A stretch of DNA of 9,131 nt from Anaerolineales bacterium (GTDB lineage: Bacteria; Chloroflexota; Anaerolineae; Anaerolineales; UBA4823): assembly GCA_022865865.1 (NCBI GenBank), contig JALHTN010000599.1, forward strand, positions 1 to 9,131, in the 5' to 3' direction. Each line of letters starts with the position of its first letter. Position 1 is the first letter of the stretch. A model generated the notes under the pieces. That model was not told where the DNA came from and searched no databases. It worked only from the letters and a program-made list of their open reading frames with translations. Shown piece by piece: positions 1 to 7,916 of the stretch. Position numbers and translations under genes: made by a program.

Positions 1-590
1 CCTTGAGCTCGAATAAGGTGGGTATCATCATTGGAGATGTGGCTGATAAAGGGGTGCCCTCCGCCATCTTCATGGCCCAAACGCATGCCCTTTTATATGC
101 CATGGCCAACCGGAACGATTCACCTACCCAGGTTTTGCAGCACGTGAACGAACTATTGCTCAAGATTGGCGAATCGAGTCTATTTGTGACCGTGCTCTAT
201 GGTGTGCTGGATAGAACGACCAATCTTTTTTCATATGCCCGGGCTGGACACGAGCTGCCGATCATCGTAACTGCGGATGGCATGGCAGAAATTGCACCTT
301 ACGACCAGGGACAGTTGATGGGCATCCTGGACGACCTCATTCTTGACGAACAAACTGTGAGCGTCCCAGTAGGGGGTATGATTTTGCTCTATACAGATGG
401 CGTGATCGATGCCCGGCATTCCAACGGGGAATCTTTCGGAATGCAGCGTTTGGTCGATTTTATCAAGCAGATGCGCACTGGTTCAGCGCAAGATCATTGC
501 GATCAGCTCTGGCAGACGCTTTGCGAATTCCAGAGCAAAGACGCTCAGGAAGACGATGTCACTATTGTTGCAGTGAAATCAACAAACTAA
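1..590 (+). CDS. SpoIIE/RsbU-type PP2C serine phosphatase, C-terminal part (5' truncated by window)
   Basis: Seen: the reading frame is open from the first base (codons in phase with position 3) to a TAA at 588-590, giving 195 visible residues. The metal-binding GDVADKG motif is at fragment residues 11-17, AGHELP at 81-86, YTDGV at 130-134, and the closing EDDVTIVAV at 183-191. These are the hallmarks of the SpoIIE/RsbU branch of PP2C phosphatases, with the metal-ligand aspartates D12, D132 and D184/D185 in place. Known: such enzymes remove phosphate from serine on anti-sigma-factor antagonists in partner-switching cascades, and usually carry N-terminal sensor domains (GAF, PAS, HAMP or response regulator). 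Those would lie upstream of the window. The TTG at position 3 is not a credible start, because the catalytic domain needs upstream residues. The next gene begins 32 bases downstream with its own ribosome binding site, so the two are probably co-transcribed. The substrate is unknown. Confidence 0.9.
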   Translation, partial: LSSNKVGIIIGDVADKGVPSAIFMAQTHALLYAMANRNDSPTQVLQHVNELLLKIGESSLFVTVLYGVLDRTTNLFSYARAGHELPIIVTADGMAEIAPYDQGQLMGILDDLILDEQTVSVPVGGMILLYTDGVIDARHSNGESFGMQRLVDFIKQMRTGSAQDHCDQLWQTLCEFQSKDAQEDDVTIVAVKSTN

Positions 591-611
591 GTGTGTCAGC
601 ACTTTTATTAC

Positions 612-616
612 GGAGG
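612..616 (+). promoter_or_regulatory. Ribosome binding site fixing the lipoprotein start at 623
   Basis: GGAGG lies six bases before the ATG at 623. It decides the start: the frame is open further upstream to an ATG at 497, but that extension overlaps the phosphatase gene and would bury the lipoprotein signal peptide 42 residues in. Confidence 0.85.
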
Positions 617-622
617 AAATTA

Positions 623-2668
623 ATGGTACGTACCAATTTGAGATTATCTTTAGCAGTAGCAACCTTTGGATTACTAATCATACTGCTCGCAGCTTGTTCC
701 ACACCAGCCGAAACCGAAACCGTTGAGAGTCCCACACAGATCGTCCAGGAAACTGCGACTGAAGTTCCCTCTCAACCAACACCTTTGCCTCAGCAGGAAC
801 CTTTTCCGGATGGCCTGGTGCAAATCCCTGTACCAGATAAGGCCTTTGAAACCGCCTCCCGGTTGAGGGATGCCGAACATCCGGTCCGGGACGATTATCG
901 ACTGGTGCAGGAACTCCTGGGCATGCAGCCTGAGGAGTTGATCCCCGAAGTACCCGATGCGAGCGAATATGAGGTCAATGATACGGAAAGATTCAGCATC
1001 ATCCTGCGACCTGGCAGTAATGATTTTGAACAGCTAACCGCTCAAATCCGCCACATCAGCGAAAACGCCGTGTGGTGGAAAGCCAGCGGCTCTCGTTTGT
1101 TGGATTCTGAGTTGGTCGCCCTGGCAGATTTGTATGAGCAGCTTGTGGAACCCATCGCTCACCTGGCGTTTGGCCGCGAGCTTTCGCCGGGGATCGATGG
1201 AGATTCTCGCGCCCATTTCTTGCTGGTTGATGAGGACGATTGGGGCGGAACCTTTGGTTACTTCAGCAATATTAATCAGTTCCCAATATCGATGCAGCCA
1301 AATTCCAATCAAAAAGAGATGCTGGTGATCAACACCGCCCGGGCGCGGGTCGATTCGATCAGCACCGCTGGAAAGCTGGCCCATGAATTCCAGCACCTGA
1401 TCCACTGGAATCTGGATCCCAACGAAGACCAGTGGCTCAATGAGGCCATGGCGGAATTGGCTTATTACTTTACCGGCGCCCCAGAACCCACCAGTGCTCT
1501 GGGTCCGACCAACGCGGAGCTGTTTGCAGAGAATCCGGATATGCAGTTAACCTCTCGCCCGGAGAGAAGGTTTGGTGATGCAGACAAATCCTCCTACATC
1601 CACTACGCGGGAGAAAAACTGTTCATGATCTACCTGCTGGACAAATTCGGTCCCGAATTCATCAGAAGCGTAGCAAATAATCCCAATCCGGGTGTCCTGA
1701 GCATCCAGGAAGAACTGGATAAATTACCCGAAGCGCCTCGCTTTGAAGATGTGTTTGCAAACTGGTTGGTAGCCAACCTGGTCGACCAGTCACAAATTCA
1801 GGAAGGCCAATTTGGCTACAGCGAATATGATCCCGTTCCCCTGATCATGAATAGAACCAAGATCAGTGCTGCGGATCCAGAACCGATCCAGGATCAGCTG
1901 CTGCCTTACGCTGCTCATTATTATGAAATGCGCGGCAGCGACACAACGAATGTGACCTTCAATGGCTCCACTTTAGCCCGTTTGACACCGGTCGACCCAC
2001 CCAGTGGTGAGTACACCTGGTACTCCAACCGCGGCGATCAGAGCGAATTTACTCTGACCAATACCTTTGACCTGTCGGAATTAGATTCTGCCACCCTGGA
2101 TTATAAGATCTGGTATGAACTCGAAGAGTATTATGATTTCGCTTATGTAGAAGTATCGACGGATGGTGGTGATACCTGGAAAATCCTGGAGACTGCCCAT
2201 GGCACCGCCAATGATCCCAGAGAACGATCCTTTGGCTTTGGCTATACCGGTACGACCCTGGAATGGCTATCCGAATCACTTGACCTCAGCCCATATGCGG
2301 GTCAGGAAATTCAGGTCCGCTTCACCGTGATAACTGATTTCACCACAAACCGGGACGGCATCCAGCTCGACGATATCGCCATCCCCGAACTGGGATATTT
2401 CGATAGCGCGGAGGATGAGTCTGGTGGCTGGGATGCTCAAGGCTTCATCCGCAGCAGCAACCTGGTCCCGGTGGAATGGATCGTCTGGCTGGTAAAAGCT
2501 TCCAACCCGATGCAGGTCGAACGTATCTCCCTCTCCCCAGCACAGATGGCGGAATTCGAGATCGAGGGCTTTGGCGAGCAGTTTAATGTCGCCGCACTCG
2601 TAATTTCCCCCACTGCACCCACCACCACCATTCAGCTGGACTATGAGCTTGAATTCAAATATCCATAA
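623..2668 (+). CDS. Secreted lipoprotein zinc metalloprotease with InhA-like C-terminal beta domain
   Basis: Seen: 681 aa from the ATG at 623. A type II signal peptide (charged MVRTNLR, then a hydrophobic stretch) ends in the lipobox LAAC with Cys25, so the mature protein is predicted to be lipid-anchored outside the cell. A Thr/Pro/Glu-rich linker covers about residues 26-70. The zinc motif HEFQH is at 254-258, followed by LIHW; the segment WLNEAMAE offers E274 or E278 as third ligand, the usual gluzincin pattern. From about 448 to the end is a beta-rich region (NRGD, LDDIAIPE) like the C-terminal domains of immune inhibitor A-type M6 proteases and MAM-like jelly rolls. Known: HEXXH proteins of the M6/M30-like type with such C-termini are exported proteases. 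Inferred: an extracellular protease, possibly acting on peptides or surface proteins. The substrate is unknown, and the exact MEROPS family cannot be settled by eye. Confidence 0.85.
   Translation: MVRTNLRLSLAVATFGLLIILLAACSTPAETETVESPTQIVQETATEVPSQPTPLPQQEPFPDGLVQIPVPDKAFETASRLRDAEHPVRDDYRLVQELLGMQPEELIPEVPDASEYEVNDTERFSIILRPGSNDFEQLTAQIRHISENAVWWKASGSRLLDSELVALADLYEQLVEPIAHLAFGRELSPGIDGDSRAHFLLVDEDDWGGTFGYFSNINQFPISMQPNSNQKEMLVINTARARVDSISTAGKLAHEFQHLIHWNLDPNEDQWLNEAMAELAYYFTGAPEPTSALGPTNAELFAENPDMQLTSRPERRFGDADKSSYIHYAGEKLFMIYLLDKFGPEFIRSVANNPNPGVLSIQEELDKLPEAPRFEDVFANWLVANLVDQSQIQEGQFGYSEYDPVPLIMNRTKISAADPEPIQDQLLPYAAHYYEMRGSDTTNVTFNGSTLARLTPVDPPSGEYTWYSNRGDQSEFTLTNTFDLSELDSATLDYKIWYELEEYYDFAYVEVSTDGGDTWKILETAHGTANDPRERSFGFGYTGTTLEWLSESLDLSPYAGQEIQVRFTVITDFTTNRDGIQLDDIAIPELGYFDSAEDESGGWDAQGFIRSSNLVPVEWIVWLVKASNPMQVERISLSPAQMAEFEIEGFGEQFNVAALVISPTAPTTTIQLDYELEFKYP
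2341..2668 (+). repeat. Direct repeat copy A (3' end of the metalloprotease gene)
   Basis: By hand alignment this 328-bp segment matches 3282-3609 at a constant offset of 941 bases with no indels and 27 mismatches (about 92% identity). The 60 bp immediately upstream match at only 35 of 60 positions, although the same 941-base register continues back to about position 1964. The high-identity block runs through to the two stop codons. Confidence 0.9.
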
Positions 2669-2685
2669 TCCGGTTCATCTTCTTC

Positions 2686-3609
2686 ATGCAAATGCATAAA
2701 TCGCCTAACGTTCAACTTTCCATTATAAATCTCCCCCAACTCTCCCAGGGGCAATTTGGTTACAACGACTTCCCGCTAAAATATGACCCATCCCAGGAAG
2801 TGATCAGGTCAATTAATAGTAAACCGCTTGCAGACCGGCTGCACCCCTATGGGGCTCGCTATTATCTGATCAAATCACAAGAACCGGTCAAAGTTTCCTT
2901 CTCAGGCTCAACCCTGGCGCATTTGACTCCAGCTGAGCCCCCCACTGGTGATTATGTGTGGTACTCTAATCGCGGCGATGAAAGCGATTTCAGCCTCACG
3001 CGCAGTTTCGATTTGACTGGCCTTGACAGCGCAACATTAGATTACAGAATCTGGTATCAATTAGATAATCTGTACGATTATGCCTATGTTGAAGCTTCCC
3101 CAGATAGAGGCCGGACTTGGGAAATCCTTACCACTGCCTGCGGTACAGACAGAAATCCAAGGGGTCAGGCCATTGGCTTTGGATACACTGGATCAACAAA
3201 CGAGTGGCTTTCCGAATCGATCAATCTTAATCTCTATACTGGTCAGGAGATTATCATCCGTTTTCAACTCATCACCGACTTCACCATCAACCGGGATGGC
3301 ATCCAGCTCGACGATATCGCCATCCCCGAACTGGAATATTTCGACAGCGCAGAGGATGAGTCTGGTGGCTGGGACGCTCAGGGCTTCATCCTCAGCAGCA
3401 ACCTGGTCCCGGTGGAATGGATCGTCTGGCTGGTGAAAGCTTCCAATCCGATGCAGGTCGAACATATCTCCCTCTCCCCAGCACAAATGGCAGAATTCGA
3501 GATCGAGGGCTTTGGCAAGCAGTTTAATTTCGCAGCAATAGTAATTTCCCCCACTGCACCCACCACCACCATGGAGCTAGACTATGAGCTTGTATTCCAA
3601 CATCCCTAG
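2686..3609 (+). CDS. Partial paralogue of the metalloprotease C-terminus (no protease domain), possible decaying copy
   Basis: Seen: 307 aa. From GQFGY (residue 22 onward) it aligns with the upstream protease from its residue 395 to the end, at a constant 941-base offset from GSTLA onward and with one codon fewer before that. It lacks the signal peptide, the HEXXH motif and the whole catalytic domain. The first 21 residues keep only a faint echo of the paralogue's ANLVDQSQIQEGQFGY. No convincing ribosome binding site precedes the ATG at 2686 (or the in-frame ATG at 2692), and only 17 bases separate it from the previous stop. Without an export signal a beta domain of this type would stay in the cytoplasm. 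Inferred: a 3' tandem-duplication remnant. It may be translated by coupling, or kept because its 3' end carries the start signals of the regulator gene. The frame is intact, so I do not call it a definite pseudogene. Confidence 0.6.
   Translation: MQMHKSPNVQLSIINLPQLSQGQFGYNDFPLKYDPSQEVIRSINSKPLADRLHPYGARYYLIKSQEPVKVSFSGSTLAHLTPAEPPTGDYVWYSNRGDESDFSLTRSFDLTGLDSATLDYRIWYQLDNLYDYAYVEASPDRGRTWEILTTACGTDRNPRGQAIGFGYTGSTNEWLSESINLNLYTGQEIIIRFQLITDFTINRDGIQLDDIAIPELEYFDSAEDESGGWDAQGFILSSNLVPVEWIVWLVKASNPMQVEHISLSPAQMAEFEIEGFGKQFNFAAIVISPTAPTTTMELDYELVFQHP
3282..3609 (+). repeat. Direct repeat copy B (3' end of the partial paralogue)
   Basis: Partner of 2341-2668, with about 92% nucleotide identity and no gaps. 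In this copy the last 40 bases differ so that a GGAG appears at 3573-3576 in front of the ATG at 3584. Copy A has CAGC at the equivalent place. Confidence 0.9.
3573..3576 (+). promoter_or_regulatory. Ribosome binding site of the Crp/Fnr gene, inside the upstream reading frame
   Basis: GGAG lies seven bases before the ATG at 3584, within the coding sequence of the partial paralogue. This supports the overlapping start and suggests translational coupling between the two genes. Confidence 0.65.
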
Positions 3610-4309
3610 TGCCCCACCCGGCGCGCCAGAATTTCTCAGCAGCCTGCCTTTATTCGCCGATCTGACTGGAGATCAGCTCGATCAGATCGCCCAACGAGTC
3701 CAACGGCGCACCTATGCTTATGGAATCACCTTGTTTCACCAGGATATGCCCGGCACGATGATGTACATGATCGAATCTGGCAGTGTGCGGGTGATCAGCA
3801 TCGGTCGAACAGGTCAGGAGTTAACTCTTAACGTGCTCGGGCCGGGAGAGCTGTTCGGCGAGCTATCCCTCTTGGATGGTCAGCAGCGATCTGCGACCGC
3901 CATTACCTTGGCGCCCACAGTTGCCTGGCTGCTCTCGCAGGCTGATCTAAAGGAATTCATGCACAAGTTTCCGCCTGTCAACCAGGCTATGATCCAGATC
4001 TTGGTAGAGCGCGTCCGGTCAACCGCACGGCGTTTGGAAGCCATGACCTTTCAGGATGTATTGGGCAGATTAGCATTCGAGCTGCTCAGCCTGGCTGAAC
4101 GCAGCGGTAAGCCCTGTGATCGGGGGGTGGAAATAACCATCCCGCTGACCCAGGTTGACCTGGCAACCATGGTGGGTGCCACCCGTGAAAGTGTAAATAA
4201 ATCCGTCTCAATATTGCGCTCCAAAGGGTTGATCGATTTTGATGGTACCAGCTGGTTCCTGCAGGACCCGGCAGGCATGCAGCAGATTTTATATGAAAGA
4301 GGTCGCTAG
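3584..4309 (+). CDS. Crp/Fnr-family cyclic-nucleotide-type transcription regulator
   Basis: Seen: 241 aa. An N-terminal cNMP-binding beta-roll covers about residues 20-135, with the phosphate-binding cassette GPGELFGELSLLDGQQRSAT at 86-105. G92, E93, R102 and S103 match the cAMP-contacting G71, E72, R82 and S83 of E. coli CRP. A long helix follows at about 132-160 and a winged HTH at about 187-225. The recognition helix reads TRESVNKS (200-207); E. coli CRP has SRETVGRI, so the DNA-contacting Arg180 and Glu181 are kept and Arg185 is Lys. There is no N-terminal Cys cluster of the FNR kind. The gene overlaps the preceding one by 26 bases and its TAG at 4307-4309 abuts the next ATG. Inferred: an activator responding to cAMP or a related nucleotide, recognising TGTGA half-sites. 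A site of exactly this kind lies at 7917-7932. Confidence 0.93.
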   Translation: MSLYSNIPSAPPGAPEFLSSLPLFADLTGDQLDQIAQRVQRRTYAYGITLFHQDMPGTMMYMIESGSVRVISIGRTGQELTLNVLGPGELFGELSLLDGQQRSATAITLAPTVAWLLSQADLKEFMHKFPPVNQAMIQILVERVRSTARRLEAMTFQDVLGRLAFELLSLAERSGKPCDRGVEITIPLTQVDLATMVGATRESVNKSVSILRSKGLIDFDGTSWFLQDPAGMQQILYERGR

Positions 4310-7300
4310 ATGACAGTGGATTGGTATTCTGGTTTAGAAAGTAGGTTAGCCAATCTTGACGAGGACCAGTTACCCGCAGCAGACTCTGCGCCTGGGATCT
4401 GGGAGTCTTTGGAGAAACGCGTTCAAATTGCAGAATACCAGCCCGAGAGAAACCCACAGGTGCTCGAGCAGGAATTAAGTGACAGATCCGGAACTTATTT
4501 TGTGCTCAAGAACACTGAAGAAAAAACCTACCTGCGTTTATCGCCAACTGAGTATTCCTTATGGCAGAGCATGGACGGTGAGACAACCGTTCAGGAGCTG
4601 ATCGTCGAACATTTCATGACCAGCGGTGAATTTGCACATACGACCGTGGTCCGGCTGGTGGAGATGCTCTACTGGAAGCATATGTTCACGGACCGGCCCA
4701 TCTCGATTTGGAGCCAGATCAACAGGGAAATCGCCAAACGCACCTGGAGATTTCGTCTCAGCCTGCCAGCCACGAAATTTATGAACCAGCCCATCGGCTA
4801 TAACGGTTTGGACAAATACATCTCGCTAATCTACAAATATGGGGGTTTCATCTTTTTCACCCGCCCAGTGCAGATTCTGCTGGTATTAATCACAATCCTC
4901 GGTCTGGCGGCGTTCTCGCAAGTAATCCGCGATCCCAATTACCAATTTTTTGGTGCCAACTTCCTCGCCAGCATCGCCCTGATTTGGGTGGCCTCACTCC
5001 TGCCGATATTCATCCACGAGATGGGCCACGCCCTGACCGTCAAACACTTCGGGCGTGAGGTGCCCAAAGGTGGGGTGATGCTGTACTTCGGCCTGCCAGC
5101 TGCATTTGTGGAAACCACGGATATCTGGCTGGAACCAAAAAAGGCGCGGCTCGCCGTTACCTGGAATGGACCCTATACCGGTTTGATCATCGGAGGCCTG
5201 GCAGCCATATTCATCTATCTGTACCCATCCGCCTCGATCAACTCTTTCTTATTCAAGATGCTGGTGGTTGCTTACACCACCGTATTGTTCAACGTCAACC
5301 CGCTCTTGAAATACGACGGGTACTACTTACTTTCCGATTGGCTGGAAATCCCTTCATTACGAGAAAGGTCTTCAGCGTTTCTGCGTCGCAAATTCCTCAA
5401 CAAAATCATGAATAGGAAAAAATTCACCCGCGATGAGGTAATTTTCTCCGCATTCGGAATTCTCTCAATTGCTTGGATGGCTTACGCGCTGTATCTGATC
5501 AGCTCAGTCTACCAGTCCCGCGTCCAGCACGGGCTGCAAACCATATTAGGCAGCAATTACTCGCTCACCTCCCGTATATTTAGTTTCTTATTAATTGGCG
5601 GGCTGCTCTCTTTTGCCTTCTTGATGGGTTTGAGGTTGGTTGGCGTGGTTCAATCGCTAATCTCCAGGTACAGCCAGACTGGAGGTTTCCAGCGTCACGG
5701 CCAATTCGCCATCCTCGGCGCGGCGGTAACGGTCCTGGCCGCCCTCATTCTCTTATTGGCACTGCCTGGACAGGCATATTGGTTGGGGCCAGTTTTGGGA
5801 ATGCTGGCGGTTTCATTCGCTGCATATCGTTTATTCACCGCTGCACCACCATATCTTGGTTCGGCGCGTGGTATCACCTATCTTCTGATCGCCACCGCGC
5901 TGGCCCTGGTGGGTTTATCCTTAATCCTGCAGTTGATCGATCTAAATCAGGCTTTTGTTTTCTGGCTTCAGTGGATTGCGGTGTTCCTGGTGGGTGCGGG
6001 AATGCTCCTGCTGGTCCTGCCTCCCCAGGGAAGATTGAAAACGCTGCCGGTTTTGCTTGGTGTATTCAGCGGGATCGCCATATTCGCAGGGCTTTATTGG
6101 TGGGCTGATTTCCCACTCTCACCCGCCTCACTCAGCCTGGGTTTAATCGCCATGCTGAGCATCTGGTCGGTATCCAGCTTGCGAGGTGGTGCGCGTGCAC
6201 CGGCCTTCCTGCTGCTGGGCTTGGGCAGCCTAATAATCGATATTTCCTGGCTGATTGCTTTCCCATTTGTTGACCTCAGCACAATCGGAACCTTGATCCT
6301 GGCTGCCGGAGGGCTGCATCTGGTCTTCGCCCAGTTGCCCCAGCTATCTTCCTACGCCCTGGAGGATATTCCCAGCGAGACTCAAAAAGCGATTGGTGCT
6401 TCGGTGGCCATCCTGGTCCGCCGCGTCATCGCCCAGGTATTTTTCGAATCTGGTTACCTGGGAGTGGATCGCTTGGGTACTGAATTCACTCAGGCCATGA
6501 AGCAGCTGGGCGTCGATATCCAAATCTCGGGAAACCATTTCCAAGACAATGAGCTGCCCAAGAGGAGCGCCGATGAGCTCACCGAGGTCTACCACCTGGT
6601 GTTCGACGAGCTGCACCGCATCCTTCAGCGTGAGCTGGGACAGGGAATGGGGGATTTGGCTTTCGGCTTTGGGATCGACATGCTCCCCTGGCAGACACGC
6701 GAAGTCGTCTCCGAGCTGATCATCTCCCGCCTGGATTGGGGTTCGAGTCTCGGTGAACAGGTGCAGGACAACAGAAATCACACCCGCAATCTTCTCCGGC
6801 GAGTGCCGTTATTTATCACCGTGACCGACGAGGAATTAGATAATATCGCCAACCACCTCAAGCAGGAAAGGTTTGCTTCCGGTGAGGTGGTCATCCGGGA
6901 AGGGGAAGTCGGTGACAAATTCTACATCCTTGAAAGAGGCAAGGCTTCAGTGTGGAGAATTGATGCTGACCAGGTGGAGCGCAAAATCGACGAGAAAGGC
7001 CCCGGCCAGTATTTCGGCGAGGTCGCCCTGGTTTCCAGTGCACCACGCAACGCTACGGTACGCGCTGAAACACCCATAAAAACCCTGGCCTTGGATTACA
7101 GCGATTTCAACCAGTGTGTGCGCCAGTATATCAATCTGGCCAGCCAGGTAGATGAAAATGTCAAGTTCAGCTGGCTGCTGCGCGGTATGCCGATTTTCGA
7201 CGAATTATCCAGCCAGAAATTGGATCAATTAGCCACCTGGTTGGAAGCGGAACCTCTAGAAACTGGTGCCGTGCTCTTCCATGAAGGTGATCAGGCAGAT

Positions 7301-7594
7301 AAGTTCTATATTGTCGAATCCGGTGAGGTGGTCATCAGCCGCTTGGTGGATGGTGAGCAGGTGGAGATCTCTCGCCGGGAACCAGGAGAATATTTCGGAG
7401 AGATCGCCCTGCTGCAGAATCGCCCCCGCACCGCAACCATCACGGCTTCCACCGATACCTGCTTGCTGAGCCTGGAATCGGAACATTTCCAGGAACTGAC
7501 ATCACACTTCATGCAGCTCGGCGCCACGATATCCCGCACCAGCACCCGGCGGTTATCCTTCGTAAAAGCAGTAGATCAAAATATCCCTCAATAA
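4310..7594 (+). CDS. PqqD-like / M50 zinc metalloprotease / dual cNMP-binding membrane fusion protein
   Basis: Seen: 1094 aa. Residues about 58-130 form a PqqD-like domain (GTYFVLKN...YLRLSPTEYSLW...). Membrane segments follow, with the M50 zinc motif HEMGH at 236-240 in a hydrophobic helix and the second site NPLLKYDGYY at 330-339 (D336 the likely third ligand). About ten more hydrophobic helices run to residue 675. A soluble helical region of unknown type covers 680-825. Two cNMP-binding domains end the protein (about 832-950 and 958-1075), with cassettes YFGEVAL..APRNAT and YFGEIAL..RPRTAT. Known: M50 proteins with PqqD-like N-termini are annotated as putative peptide zinc metalloproteases, and PqqD-type domains bind leader peptides of RiPP precursors. 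Inferred: a membrane protease or exporter-associated protein that binds a leader peptide and is gated by a cyclic nucleotide. AGAGG at 4298-4302 is the ribosome site. The downstream leader-bearing protein is a natural substrate candidate. Confidence 0.88.
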   Translation: MTVDWYSGLESRLANLDEDQLPAADSAPGIWESLEKRVQIAEYQPERNPQVLEQELSDRSGTYFVLKNTEEKTYLRLSPTEYSLWQSMDGETTVQELIVEHFMTSGEFAHTTVVRLVEMLYWKHMFTDRPISIWSQINREIAKRTWRFRLSLPATKFMNQPIGYNGLDKYISLIYKYGGFIFFTRPVQILLVLITILGLAAFSQVIRDPNYQFFGANFLASIALIWVASLLPIFIHEMGHALTVKHFGREVPKGGVMLYFGLPAAFVETTDIWLEPKKARLAVTWNGPYTGLIIGGLAAIFIYLYPSASINSFLFKMLVVAYTTVLFNVNPLLKYDGYYLLSDWLEIPSLRERSSAFLRRKFLNKIMNRKKFTRDEVIFSAFGILSIAWMAYALYLISSVYQSRVQHGLQTILGSNYSLTSRIFSFLLIGGLLSFAFLMGLRLVGVVQSLISRYSQTGGFQRHGQFAILGAAVTVLAALILLLALPGQAYWLGPVLGMLAVSFAAYRLFTAAPPYLGSARGITYLLIATALALVGLSLILQLIDLNQAFVFWLQWIAVFLVGAGMLLLVLPPQGRLKTLPVLLGVFSGIAIFAGLYWWADFPLSPASLSLGLIAMLSIWSVSSLRGGARAPAFLLLGLGSLIIDISWLIAFPFVDLSTIGTLILAAGGLHLVFAQLPQLSSYALEDIPSETQKAIGASVAILVRRVIAQVFFESGYLGVDRLGTEFTQAMKQLGVDIQISGNHFQDNELPKRSADELTEVYHLVFDELHRILQRELGQGMGDLAFGFGIDMLPWQTREVVSELIISRLDWGSSLGEQVQDNRNHTRNLLRRVPLFITVTDEELDNIANHLKQERFASGEVVIREGEVGDKFYILERGKASVWRIDADQVERKIDEKGPGQYFGEVALVSSAPRNATVRAETPIKTLALDYSDFNQCVRQYINLASQVDENVKFSWLLRGMPIFDELSSQKLDQLATWLEAEPLETGAVLFHEGDQADKFYIVESGEVVISRLVDGEQVEISRREPGEYFGEIALLQNRPRTATITASTDTCLLSLESEHFQELTSHFMQLGATISRTSTRRLSFVKAVDQNIPQ

Positions 7595-7615
7595 GCTTAG
7601 GAGTTAAAATCACTG

Positions 7616-7828
7616 ATGAATTGTATCCATTGTGACCGTTCAGCGCACGCAAACTGCCGCTTCTGTGGTCGTTCCGTATGTAAAGACCACCTGCAAACGA
7701 TGCCCTATATCATCGATCTCTATACCGGGGAAAGCGGAGAACAGATGGCCATCGTCGTGCCGGATGCTGTTTACTGTGGAATCTGCAAACCCCGTGAGCG
7801 ACCTATCCCCATGCCTGAATTAAAATAA
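7616..7828 (+). CDS. Small double zinc-site protein (B-box/cross-brace-like), function unknown
   Basis: Seen: 70 aa. Cysteine pairs occur at C3/C6, C14/C17 (CRFCG) and C54/C57 (CGIC), plus C22 and H25 (VCKDH). These eight potential ligands suit two zinc ions, perhaps in a cross-brace arrangement as in B-box or AN1-type fingers. The middle (residues 30-50) has no cysteines and looks like a beta insertion. There is no signal peptide or membrane segment. AGGAG at 7599-7603 sits 12 bases before the ATG, a somewhat long spacing, and the gene starts 21 bases after the protease stop, so it probably belongs to the same operon. I do not recognise a named family. A role as adaptor or protein-protein contact for the membrane protease is a guess from position only. 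Confidence 0.75.
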   Translation: MNCIHCDRSAHANCRFCGRSVCKDHLQTMPYIIDLYTGESGEQMAIVVPDAVYCGICKPRERPIPMPELK

Positions 7829-7916
7829 ACCATAATTATATTTATTTGGATACCATGCCTGCCTCCCTTTTCCGGTATTCTGGCTCGCAAATTACTCATA
7901 ATTCCGATGATTTAGG

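Noticed and set aside
497..622. N-terminal extension of the metalloprotease to an ATG at 497
   Set aside because: It overlaps the phosphatase gene and displaces the lipoprotein signal peptide. The ATG at 623 has a GGAGG ribosome site at proper spacing.
3193..3486. Minus-strand open frames opposite the paralogue genes (also 2437-2631, 3378-3572)
   Set aside because: They are antisense shadows. Similar ones appear in both paralogues only because the sense sequences are duplicated.
7848..7880. Possible terminator hairpin after the zinc-protein gene
   Set aside because: Only seven pairs with one wobble, a 19-base loop and no T tract; too weak to call.
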